10,349 bases of DNA from JBBQRS01 sp038214535 (GCA_038214535.1 JBBQRS010000142.1:1-10349), one strand, 5' to 3'. Positions 1 through 5,655 are shown, counted from the first letter of the stretch. Numbers and translations: made by a program. Notes: generated by a model not told the origin, from the letters alone.

Positions 1-603
1 GAAGTCGCCGGCATGGGCGAGTATCACGGCCTCTTCGCCACCACCGAGAACACGTCCTTCGACAACGTCCACTTCCGCGCCCTCACCGACCAGCCGCGCA
101 TCGGCATCGTCGGCGACAGCATCTCCACCGTGCGCGACGGCGATTATTACTGGACGCGCCTGCTCGAACGCGACTATGCCACGCAGATCGTCTCGGCCGC
201 CGTCTCCGGCGCCAACATCGTCACCCACATGGGCGCACAATGCACCGCGCTCGCCGGCCAGAACCTCGCCAGGGTAGTCGTCTTGTTGGGCATCAACGAC
301 ACCAGCACCGCGGGCCTCGAGGCGGCCTATCTCGCCGGTTTGCAGACCCTGGTCGCCGCGTACGGCGCAGCCAACGTCATCGCTCTCGGCATCACGCCCA
401 CCAGCAGTCAGAACGCCCGGCGCGTCGCCAACAACCCGCTGATTGCTTCCGCATGCGCCACAGCCGGCGTGACCTACGTGGCTACCGACGTGGCTACCGA
501 CGGCTGGCTTGATCCCGCCACCGACACCAGCGACGGCGTGCATCCCAACGCCGTGGGCGCGCCCAAACTGCTGGCCCAGGTGTTGACCCAGGTGCGGGCG
601 TGA
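1..603 (+). CDS. SGNH/GDSL-type hydrolase domain protein, 5' end outside window
   Basis: The frame is open from base 1, so the gene starts upstream and only its last 200 residues are visible. Numbering from the first visible codon, a GDS block (residues 38-40, nucleophile Ser40), a GIND block (97-100, Asn99) and a DGVHPN block (178-183, Asp178 and His181) match blocks I, III and V of the SGNH hydrolase superfamily. The family usually cleaves esters (acyl or acetyl groups, often on carbohydrates); the substrate cannot be told here. The first 28 residues, including GLFATT and FDNVHF, resemble the last strands of a concanavalin/LamG-like jelly roll, so the whole protein may be a carbohydrate-binding plus esterase fusion. 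Such domains occur on phage tail proteins, and the next plus-strand genes look phage-like, so a virion-associated glycan esterase is a reasonable inference. An ordinary secreted esterase is the alternative. Confidence 0.8.
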   Translation, partial: EVAGMGEYHGLFATTENTSFDNVHFRALTDQPRIGIVGDSISTVRDGDYYWTRLLERDYATQIVSAAVSGANIVTHMGAQCTALAGQNLARVVVLLGINDTSTAGLEAAYLAGLQTLVAAYGAANVIALGITPTSSQNARRVANNPLIASACATAGVTYVATDVATDGWLDPATDTSDGVHPNAVGAPKLLAQVLTQVRA

Positions 604-619
604 GGAGCGGAGGAGCAGG

Positions 620-656
620 CTCCCTCTCCCCGTGGGAGAGGGTTGGGGTGAGGGAG
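620..656 (+). repeat. REP-like palindromic repeat, copy 1
   Basis: This is one of five copies in the window. The core is CTCCCTCTCCC-CGT-GGGAGAGGG followed by the tail TTGGGGTGAGGGAG. The core can form a 9-bp hairpin with a short loop. It lies just after the stop codon at 603, preceded by purine-rich octamers (GGAGCGGA, GGAGCAGG). Translated, this family gives the spurious peptides LTPTLSQRERE or PLPEGEG in several frames. Confidence 0.85.
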
Positions 657-713
657 CGCGGCGGCGCGCACATGGGCGCGATAGGACGCGGACGAGCGCG
701 GATCTTTCTTCCG

Positions 714-749
714 CCGCGGAGTTCGCATCTGAGGATGCGAACTCCGCGG
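714..749. repeat. Perfect 16-bp inverted repeat (hairpin)
   Basis: The arms CCGCGGAGTTCGCATC (714-729) and its exact complement (734-749) are separated by TGAG. No T-tract follows on either strand, so it is not a classical intrinsic terminator. It stands 52 bases before the start of the next gene. An 18-base part (721-738) recurs at 8596-8613, so it is a dispersed element rather than a gene-specific site. The spacer up to the following leader sequence (750-778) shows nothing else. Confidence 0.75.
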
Positions 750-778
750 ATGGGGCGGCGCAGCGCAGAGAACTGCGC

Positions 779-797
779 ACTACGAACGGGGGAGGTT
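779..797 (+). promoter_or_regulatory. Leader with strong ribosome binding site, shared with position 1851
   Basis: ACTACGAACGGGGGAGGTTA-like sequence. GGAGG at 791-795 lies six bases before the ATG at 802 and fixes that start. Nearly the same string occurs at 1851-1872 before the tail-fibre-like gene, again downstream of a hairpin. Confidence 0.6.
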
Positions 798-801
798 AAC
801 G

Positions 802-1446
802 ATGATGACGTTGGGAGAGGTGCGGGCGGTGATGCGGTTGACGCTGGCGGACGAGACGGCCTGGCCGGACGCGACGCTGGACGGCTGGATCGGGGAGGCG
901 GTGCGCTTCTACGCGGCGGAGTTTCCGCGCACGATGGTGCAGGAGATCGCGCTGACGGCGGGGCTGCGCGAGGTAGACCTGCCCGCCGAGTGCCTGGGGG
1001 TGGTCGGCGTGGAGTTCCCCGCGGGGCAGGAGCCGGCGCGCTATCTGGTGCAGGCCTGGCCGCGCGATCTGCTGTTCCGCGCGGGCGGGCCGGTCTACGC
1101 GATACGCGCGGGGCGGCTGCTGCTGGCGGAGACTCCGGCGGAGGGCCAGTCGCTGGCGCTGACCTATCTGACGACGCGGGATCTGCCCACGGTGGGGGAT
1201 GACGACGCGCCGGTGGACGTGCCCGCCGCGCACCTGGAGGTGCTGGTGGCGTTCGTCGAGTTCCGCGCGCATTGGGAGCGGGAGACGGGGCAGGCCGCCA
1301 CGGTGGAACTGGTGTCGGTGGCGCTGGCGCAACTGGGCGAGAACGCCCGCCGCGCGTGGAACCGCTATCGCGAGGTGATTGACCGGCTGCGCTGGCTCTC
1401 GGCGGGCGAGTCGGTGGTGGTGAGTTGGCGGATGGCTGATAGCTGA
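802..1446 (+). CDS. Phage head-tail connector/adaptor-like protein
   Basis: A 214-residue protein of unproven function. It opens with a short helical segment (LGEVRAVMRLTL, then WPDATLDGWIGEAVRFYAAEF), continues into a beta-rich middle (about 45-125: LREVDLPAECLGVVGVEF, then repeated short strands) and ends in long helices (about 135-195). This order, an N-terminal helical bundle with a W-x-D-x-x-L-x-x-W-I motif and then a beta domain, is what I know from small phage neck or adaptor proteins of the gp6-like and DUF6682-like type, which join portal and tail. The assignment rests on fold-like pattern and neighbourhood, not on a diagnostic motif. GGAGG at 791-795 supports the ATG at 802; ATG at 805 is an alternative. 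It lies between an SGNH domain gene and tail-like genes on the same strand, probably in one late operon. It is very GC-rich, like its neighbours. Confidence 0.5.
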   Translation: MMTLGEVRAVMRLTLADETAWPDATLDGWIGEAVRFYAAEFPRTMVQEIALTAGLREVDLPAECLGVVGVEFPAGQEPARYLVQAWPRDLLFRAGGPVYAIRAGRLLLAETPAEGQSLALTYLTTRDLPTVGDDDAPVDVPAAHLEVLVAFVEFRAHWERETGQAATVELVSVALAQLGENARRAWNRYREVIDRLRWLSAGESVVVSWRMADS

Positions 1447-1468
1447 TAGCCGATGGCTTGTTGTTTGA

Positions 1469-1505
1469 CTCCCTCTCCCGCTGGGAGAGGGTTGGGGTGA
1501 GGGAG
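1469..1505 (+). repeat. REP-like palindromic repeat, copy 2 (supplies a ribosome binding site)
   Basis: The core CTCCCTCTCCC-GCT-GGGAGAGGG plus the tail TTGGGGTGAGGGAG begins 22 bases after the stop at 1446. Its last bases run into GAGGGAGGACGACG just before the ATG at 1513, so the repeat itself provides the Shine-Dalgarno sequence of the next ORF. Confidence 0.85.
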
Positions 1506-1512
1506 GACGACG

Positions 1513-1776
1513 ATGGATATCGAGCAGGCGATGCGGGCGATGGCGCCGCTGTCGGAGGAGGAGGAGCGGCTGGCGCGGGGGCTGGAGGATGGGCCGTGGC
1601 CGCCGCCGCTGACGGCAGCCGATCGGGCGGAGGCGCGCGGGGTGCGCTTTGCGGCGTGGATTGCGGAGGAGGAATGGCGCGCCTTTCTCCCTCTCCCTCT
1701 GGGAGAGGGCCGGGGTGTGGGGGATTTGGAACACGAAGACGCGAAGCGGCGCGAAGGTCGCAGCACGCGCCTTTAA
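1513..1776 (+). CDS. Small hypothetical protein with repeat-derived C-terminus
   Basis: An 87-residue ORF of unknown function. GGGAGG about six bases before the ATG supports translation. Residues 1-58 are ordinary-looking: an acidic helix (APLSEEEERLARGLEDG), a PPPLTAADRAEAR linker and a helix (VRFAAWIAEEEWRAF). Residues 59-87 (LPLPLGEGRGVG, then DLEHEDAKRREGR) are the translation of a REP-like palindrome at 1687-1723 and the low-complexity DNA after it, so the original gene probably ended elsewhere or was truncated here. It lies between the connector-like and tail-fibre-like genes, where a small phage protein would fit, but nothing in the sequence names it. It may be a decayed gene. Confidence 0.4.
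   Translation: MDIEQAMRAMAPLSEEEERLARGLEDGPWPPPLTAADRAEARGVRFAAWIAEEEWRAFLPLPLGEGRGVGDLEHEDAKRREGRSTRL
1687..1723 (+). repeat. REP-like palindromic repeat, copy 3 (inside an ORF)
   Basis: The core is CTCCCTCTCCC-TCT-GGGAGAGGG with the tail variant CCGGGGTGTGGGGG. It lies inside the 1513-1776 frame. The DNA after it (about 1728-1760) contains ACACGAAG, ACGCGAAG and CGCGAAG steps, a short stretch of the octamer-type low-complexity DNA seen elsewhere in the window. Confidence 0.8.
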
Positions 1777-1792
1777 CCATGCGATCCGTCCA

Positions 1793-1840
1793 GCCGGATT
1801 GATCCGGCGCTGTTGGTTAGCCCGGAGATTCATCTCCGGG
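1793..1840. repeat. Two small hairpins before the tail-fibre-like gene
   Basis: GCCGGA-TTGA-TCCGGC (1793-1808) and CCCGGAGA-TTCA-TCTCCGGG (1821-1840) are adjacent stem-loops. The second stands in the same relation to an ACTACGAAC leader (1851-1859) as the 714-749 hairpin does to the leader at 779. No T-tract follows, so termination is not indicated. Confidence 0.6.
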
Positions 1841-1850
1841 TGGGCGTACT

Positions 1851-1872
1851 ACTACGAACGGGGGGAGGGTTA
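1851..1872 (+). promoter_or_regulatory. Leader with ribosome binding site, shared with position 779
   Basis: ACTACGAACGGGGGGAGGGT followed by TA. The GGGGGAGGG run ends a few bases before the GTG at 1874 and is the reason for choosing that start rather than an upstream ATG in frame. Confidence 0.6.
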
Positions 1873-1873
1873 T

Positions 1874-2728
1874 GTGAGTTGGCAAAAACGTGGGTGGGGG
1901 ACGGTGGAGGAGCGCGCGGCGACCGTGGTCTACCAGGTGATCCGCGCCGTGCTGGAGGTTGTGCCGGGCGGGGTGATCCGCGCGGGGAAGACGGGGTATG
2001 CCGATGACGCGCACGCGGGGTTCTGGCTGGGGGTCGGGGCCGATGGCGTGGCCCGGCTGAACGTGGGGGACGCCGCGCACTACCTCAAGTGGACGGGCGC
2101 GCGGCTGGAGATCGCCGGGAGCATCCGCACGCGGAATGGTTACGTGCAGATTATTGACGAATCGCCCGAGGACTACGGCGAGGGCGTGACGCTGTTGCAA
2201 GGCGCGTGGCTCGAGTCGGGCGCGCTGCGCTGGCTGGACGGCGCGGGCGACGTGGGCGCGTTCCTCACCGCGAACAACAACGGCGCGGGCGGCACGGCGG
2301 CGCTGCTGCACGCGTATCCGCGCAGCACGGGCGCGGGCCACATCGCGGCGATCGCGCTCTACGCGCACGACCGGGCCTATGGGGAGGCGGGCGGATCCAT
2401 CTGCGGGCTGACGGTGAGCAGCGCGGGCGAGGTCGCCACGACGGCGGCGGTCAACCTGGGCGGCGCGGCCGACCGGGTGCAGCTCCGCGTGGCGGCGTGC
2501 GAGGACGGGCAGAGCGCGGCGCTGATCGAGGCGGTGGACGACGCGGGCGATCCGGTGTTCGCGGTGACGCCGGAGGGCGGGGTGCAGGTCGGCGGGGTGC
2601 AGGTACTGGGCGCGCAGCAGGGGGCCATCGCGAGCCTGACCGCCACCGGCAGCGCGGAAGACGCCGCGGCCCGCGCCGCCATCAACGCGATCCTCATCGC
2701 CCTCCGCGCCCACGGGCTGATCGGGTGA
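1874..2728 (+). CDS. Phage tail-fibre-like structural protein
   Basis: A 284-residue protein read from the GTG at 1874, which has a strong Shine-Dalgarno; the frame is open further upstream to 1649, but that part only translates repeats. Residues 33-83 (GGVIRAGKTGYADDAHAGFWLGV, then LKWTGARLEIAGSI) match the tail-tip and tail-fibre module typically written as IRsGqTa-y-GfWLG...LtWdGt-L-I-GsI. The middle (about 110-230) is a run of short beta strands with repeated glycines, as in trimeric fibres. The C-terminal 35 residues (AIASLTATGSAEDAAARAAI, then a helix ending LRAHGLIG) are the familiar end of siphovirus-type fibre proteins. I infer a structural tail or fibre protein acting on the virion surface. 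It is the best evidence that the left part of the window is phage-derived. Its stop is followed within five bases by an octamer-repeat array. Confidence 0.7.
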   Translation: MSWQKRGWGTVEERAATVVYQVIRAVLEVVPGGVIRAGKTGYADDAHAGFWLGVGADGVARLNVGDAAHYLKWTGARLEIAGSIRTRNGYVQIIDESPEDYGEGVTLLQGAWLESGALRWLDGAGDVGAFLTANNNGAGGTAALLHAYPRSTGAGHIAAIALYAHDRAYGEAGGSICGLTVSSAGEVATTAAVNLGGAADRVQLRVAACEDGQSAALIEAVDDAGDPVFAVTPEGGVQVGGVQVLGAQQGAIASLTATGSAEDAAARAAINAILIALRAHGLIG

Positions 2729-2732
2729 GATG

Positions 2733-2882
2733 CCACCACGAAGGAACGAAGAAACGAAGGAAGGAGACAAGGAGACAAGGAAGCAAGTAAATAAGGGAAG
2801 CTCCTTGTTTCCTTGTGTACTTGTGTACTTGTCTACTTGTCTACTTGTCTACTTCTTTCCTCCCCTTCGCTTCTTCGTGGTA
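2733..2882. repeat. Octamer-periodic low-complexity array A, mirrored halves
   Basis: The left half is purine-rich with an 8-bp step (GAAGAAAC, GAAGGAAG, GAGACAAG, GAGACAAG, GAAGCAAG). The right half is pyrimidine-rich with the same step (TCCTTGTT, TCCTTGTG, TACTTGTG, then TACTTGTC three times at 2826-2849, TACTTCTT). The outer ends CCACCACGAAG (2733-2743) and CTTCTTCGTGGTA (2870-2882) are complementary, so the whole array can form a long imperfect hairpin. It fills the gap between the fibre-like gene and the CHAT gene. The ORFs it contains are artefacts. Confidence 0.8.
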
Positions 2883-2896
2883 GCAAGGAGTGAGGC

Positions 2897-3544
2897 ATGG
2901 AAGACCTGCGGGTGACGGTGATTGCGCCATTTTGCGCGGGGCAGCAGCCGCTGGCGTGGCTGGAGGAGATCGGGGCGATTGCGGAGATGGCGGGGGTGAC
3001 GCTGCGCGTTGTCGGCGGGGCGGACGTGACGCGGGCGCGCGCCGCGCGCGGGCTGCACGACCCCGCGGACGTGGTGATCTGGTCGGGGCACGGCACGGAG
3101 GCGGGGCTGCTGCTCGCTGATGGGACGTGCGTGAACGGGAAGTGGCTGGCGACGCAGGCGAAGTGCGCCGCGCCGCGGCTGCTGGTGGCGGCGGCGTGCG
3201 GCTCGGCGGTGACGGACGTGCATCTGAGCAGCATCGCCGGGGCGGTGAGCAAGGCGGGCGTGAACGCGGTGGGCTTCCCGTTGCGGGCCGACGACCGCGC
3301 GGCGGCCACGTATAACATCGAGCTGATCCGCGCGCTGGCGGCGGGGGCCGACGTGGGCACGGCGCACGAGGTGGCGCTGGATAGCGCGGCCGCGCAGCAC
3401 CCGCTCACCGCGGTGGGCATCACCCTGACCCCCGCGCTGACCAACGGCTACCGCGCGATCATGCTGCGCCTCGACGCGCTGGAGGCGGGCCAGCGCCGCC
3501 TGGAGTCGCGTCTGGACGAAATCGCCGCGCGGCTGGGGAAATGA
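2897..3544 (+). CDS. Solo CHAT/caspase-fold cysteine protease-like protein with C-terminal coiled coil
   Basis: A 215-residue protein. ADVVIWSGHGTEAG (57-70) and RLLVAAACGSAVTDV (94-108) give the two clan CD signatures: a hydrophobic strand ending in His-Gly (His65) and a hydrophobic strand ending in Cys (Cys101), 36 residues apart. An N-terminal Rossmann-like strand (LRVTVIAPF), a long helix (19-32) and a second strand (VTLRVVGGADV) complete a minimal CHAT/caspase-hemoglobinase core. After about residue 110 follow AGVNAVGFPL and a helix pair. Residues about 182-215 (RAIMLRLDALEAGQRRLESR) form a leucine-heptad coiled coil, suggesting oligomerisation or a partner. No TPR, sensor or effector domain is attached. 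AAGGAG at 2885-2890 supports this ATG. Base composition matches the phage-like genes to its left, so it probably belongs with them, perhaps as a late or cargo gene. The substrate is unknown; an inactive CHAT-like scaffold is possible, though both catalytic residues are present. Confidence 0.65.
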   Translation: MEDLRVTVIAPFCAGQQPLAWLEEIGAIAEMAGVTLRVVGGADVTRARAARGLHDPADVVIWSGHGTEAGLLLADGTCVNGKWLATQAKCAAPRLLVAAACGSAVTDVHLSSIAGAVSKAGVNAVGFPLRADDRAAATYNIELIRALAAGADVGTAHEVALDSAAAQHPLTAVGITLTPALTNGYRAIMLRLDALEAGQRRLESRLDEIAARLGK

Positions 3545-3689
3545 TAATGCCGCATCCACACAGGATCAGGCTCATCCCATAACGGATAGATTATCCCGCA
3601 GGTTATTGGCGTAAGTGAACTCATCAAGAGCAAGACATTGCACGTGAAGAGCACAATTACGACTTGCGTTTGAATTGGAATTAAACGTA
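3545..3689. other. Intergenic DNA at a composition boundary
   Basis: Immediately after the CHAT stop codon the DNA falls from over 70% GC to roughly even composition. I see no gene, tRNA or clear direct repeat here. It is the likely left edge of the defence island. Confidence 0.5.
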
Positions 3690-3718
3690 TTGACTTCTCG
3701 TTGGCATTCCGTTACAAT
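3690..3718 (+). promoter_or_regulatory. Sigma70-type promoter for the 96-aa orphan gene
   Basis: TTGACT (3690-3695) and TACAAT (3713-3718) are separated by exactly 17 bp; each matches the consensus at five of six positions. It lies about 65 bases before the ATG at 3783 and is one of the clearest promoters in the window. Confidence 0.7.
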
Positions 3719-3782
3719 CTCAGTAGGATGCAAACAGAAGCGACGCTTTTGTCAAGTTACAACACGTCTGGGAGGTGTGGTG

Positions 3783-4073
3783 ATGGCTCATAAGAACGAA
3801 TTCAGTGGACGTGACGAAACGCTGGCAAGTGGGTTGTACACGGAAGTGTCAGTTGTCACGCGGGTTCCCCTGTTCATCACGCACTTTGGATACACGATTC
3901 GAACTGATGCCTCAAGCATTGTGTCAGAGGTTGCCGAGGCTTTCGGGGCTGTCCTGAGTCGCCCACTCTCAGCGACACACTTGGCACTTCTTGCAGGTGA
4001 AGCGGAGCAAAGTCAAGAAGACATTGCGCTTGCGCACCGAATGCGACGAGTTATGAATGGTGGCTCGTCTTAA
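3783..4073 (+). CDS. Hypothetical 96-residue protein convergent with the MazF-like gene
   Basis: GGAGGT at 3771-3776 lies six bases before this ATG, and a near-consensus promoter lies upstream; the frame is open from 3675, but that extension would start before the promoter's expected transcript. The protein is soluble with no signal peptide or membrane segment: a strand-rich part (about 18-40, TEVSVVTRVPLFITHFGYTI), a helix (about 43-57, ASSIVSEVAEAFGAVL) and a C-terminal helical segment rich in Glu, Gln and Arg (about 68-90). I do not recognise the family. Its last four bases overlap the end of the MazF-like gene on the other strand, so the two transcripts run into each other. Composition is near 50% GC (29 of 60 in 3781-3840), unlike the CHAT gene before it. 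It could be an accessory or regulator of the neighbouring operon, but only proximity supports that. Confidence 0.6.
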   Translation: MAHKNEFSGRDETLASGLYTEVSVVTRVPLFITHFGYTIRTDASSIVSEVAEAFGAVLSRPLSATHLALLAGEAEQSQEDIALAHRMRRVMNGGSS

Positions 4074-4501
4074 CTTGACCCACTCTTGATTAGGTAATTT
4101 ACCCCTAAAGCTCGCAACATCGCTTCATACACCCGCTTCATGATAGTCCTCTCCAAGTGCGTCAGGTAGTATTGATCAGGTAACCCGGGGCGCGTTGGAA
4201 TGCAATAGATCTGATCCACCTGGGCAATTGAATCCTTGTCGAGCCTTGGAACTTCGGCTCGCGTGATTGGCACGTGAAACTCGTAACCTTGCCGTCTATG
4301 CTCTGCGCCCGAAAGTGGCACAACCAATACAGTACCTCGGAGTGTTATTGCTGGATCACTCACGACAATAGCCAAATGCGGGTCAGCCATAGTGTGTTGC
4401 TGGGCGCGTGGTATGCCAAAATCATACCAGTAGACATCGGCCCACCGGGGAAGGCGCTCAAATATGTAACTGCGTGGCAGTACGTTAACCGGAAAGGGCA
4501 T
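4070..4501 (-). CDS. MazF/PemK-like endoribonuclease toxin
   Basis: A 143-residue protein. RWADVYWYDFGIPR (19-32), PHLAIVVSDPA (41-51), GTVLVVPLSG (56-65), YEFHVPI (73-79) and LDKDSIAQVDQIYCI (87-101) follow in order the strands and loops of the PemK/MazF fold, the sequence-specific mRNA-cleaving toxins of type II toxin-antitoxin systems. Thr57 sits at the conserved TVxVVPL position. The Arg normally preceding the PalvvS strand is replaced by His42. It is longer than the usual 110 or so residues, by an N-terminal leader of about 18 residues and a C-terminal helix (about 112-137). No MazE-like antitoxin precedes it; instead its ATG overlaps the stop codon of a Clp-fold protease gene (TAATG, one-base overlap), so translation is probably coupled. 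Transcription is expected from the promoter at 5627-5655. The function may be toxin or defence effector. Confidence 0.8.
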   Translation of the reverse strand: MPFPVNVLPRSYIFERLPRWADVYWYDFGIPRAQQHTMADPHLAIVVSDPAITLRGTVLVVPLSGAEHRRQGYEFHVPITRAEVPRLDKDSIAQVDQIYCIPTRPGLPDQYYLTHLERTIMKRVYEAMLRALGVNYLIKSGSS

Positions 4502-5571
4502 TACAGATGCTCACCTGTTTCAGGCTCGTTTGATTCCCACTGGGTTTCGATCCAACGTGCCATTGGTGGCGAGATACGTTCCGGGCGTGAGTCATCTTGA
4601 ATTGGGCGCACTTCTTCAAGTATGCGACGCTGATACGTGCTATCTATCCAGGCGATGGGGCGAGCCGCTAGCCGTCCTGGTTCTAGTACACGTGCTAAGC
4701 TGAAGTAACCTTTATAGTGTTTGTACAGTTGCCACATAGCTTCCCACAGTTCTTCTGGAGCGAGCACGACTTTCAATCCAACTGCTTGTGCCTCTTTCCA
4801 GCCAATCGGATAGCCATGCGAAAAGAATTCGTCCGAGAAAGCTGCGACTATTCGCGCGATCCGATCTTCGTCTTGGTTGGGATCCATGTGAGTACTGAGA
4901 GCTTTTCTCGAAATTAGTCGCGCAAGATCATTGGACTGCTGAATAGCACCAATTGCCAGCGGATGGACTTTGTCGAATAGCACAGATATCACCTGCGCCA
5001 AAGCCTCTGGAGATGATGGCCCGATTTCTTCTTTTACAAAGGCTATACATCTCTGCAAATCCTGAACTGAAACAGTGAGCGGTTCCTCGCCTTCGGCTTT
5101 TCCGGGCAAGAGTGGATGGGCGCGGGCTGGATCCACGGGACTGAGTTCAGAGAAAGGGCCCATAATAATTTCATTTGCACCCATAGCTAGGTGCGTCGCC
5201 GCACTGTGAGCGATACCCGGAATGAGGACAGTAAACCGGTCAGCAAAGTCCCGAAAAAGGGTAATTAGGCGCCAGGGGACTTCAGTTTGACCGCCACGGC
5301 TATGGAGGAATATGTCTAGCTGGGGAACGTGACCGATGTGGCGCATCTGCTCATACACTTGCTCAATGACATCGCGCCGCAGCGTTACATCTGGAGCCGT
5401 GACGAAGGTGATCAACGGCGCTTGACGCATAGATTGGATGGCCTGAATGAGGAGTAGTGCCTCTTGCGGATTCGCGGGCGGCTCTTTCAACTGATTTTCG
5501 AGTGTTTGCTCCACCCTAGGTGACGTTGCAACTCGCAGCGATGGTGAGTTACGTCTTGGCTTTGTGGTCAT
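4501..5571 (-). CDS. SDH-family Clp-fold serine protease
   Basis: A 356-residue protein. PQLDIFLHSRGGQTEVPWRL (83-102) carries the Clp/crotonase oxyanion loop (Gly93-Gly94). IPGIAHSAATHLAMGANEII (117-136) holds the likely nucleophile Ser123, and GPFSELSPVDPA (138-149) is the motif that marks the SDH (serine dehydrogenase proteinase, PF01972) branch. The C-terminal half has the expected helices, including SDEFFSHGYPIGWKEAQAVG. There is no signal peptide or membrane anchor, so it should be cytoplasmic. GGAG upstream of the ATG, though rather far, and a promoter at 5627-5655 support the start. It is the first gene of a two-gene operon with the MazF-like toxin, with a one-base overlap. I infer that the protease controls, activates or replaces an antitoxin for the toxin, or that both form a defence module; neither is shown. 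Composition is about 50-57% GC in samples, unlike the phage-like genes. Confidence 0.85.
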   Translation of the reverse strand: MTTKPRRNSPSLRVATSPRVEQTLENQLKEPPANPQEALLLIQAIQSMRQAPLITFVTAPDVTLRRDVIEQVYEQMRHIGHVPQLDIFLHSRGGQTEVPWRLITLFRDFADRFTVLIPGIAHSAATHLAMGANEIIMGPFSELSPVDPARAHPLLPGKAEGEEPLTVSVQDLQRCIAFVKEEIGPSSPEALAQVISVLFDKVHPLAIGAIQQSNDLARLISRKALSTHMDPNQDEDRIARIVAAFSDEFFSHGYPIGWKEAQAVGLKVVLAPEELWEAMWQLYKHYKGYFSLARVLEPGRLAARPIAWIDSTYQRRILEEVRPIQDDSRPERISPPMARWIETQWESNEPETGEHL

Positions 5572-5626
5572 GTCTAGTTACTCTCCATATCCAACTCCAA
5601 ATTGGACACATTTGCAATCTGCTTGC

Positions 5627-5655
5627 ATTATACCCTATGGGACACTTGTGTGCAA
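5627..5655 (-). promoter_or_regulatory. Promoter of the protease-MazF operon
   Basis: On the minus strand a perfect TATAAT (5632-5627) stands 17 bp after TTGCAC (5655-5650). The -10 is consensus; the -35 keeps only the TTG. It predicts a leader of about 50 bases before the protease ATG at 5571. Confidence 0.6.

Noticed and set aside
714..749. Intrinsic terminator after the SGNH gene
   Set aside because: The stem is strong but no T-tract follows on either strand, and it lies over 100 bases from the stop; recurrence elsewhere fits a dispersed hairpin better.
494..1833. Long minus-strand ORFs (428 and 345 residues) opposite the connector-like gene
   Set aside because: They are Pro/Arg-rich translations of the opposite strand of a GC-rich coding region, run through two palindromic repeats and show no domain; the plus-strand genes have ribosome binding sites and sensible protein sequence.
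1817..2770. 317-residue minus-strand ORF opposite the tail-fibre-like gene
   Set aside because: Arg/His-rich antisense shadow; the plus frame carries recognisable fibre motifs.
2730..2915. 61-residue ORF through the octamer array
   Set aside because: Translates only low-complexity repeat (SLFPCVLVYLSTCLLVYFF); no independent coding signal.
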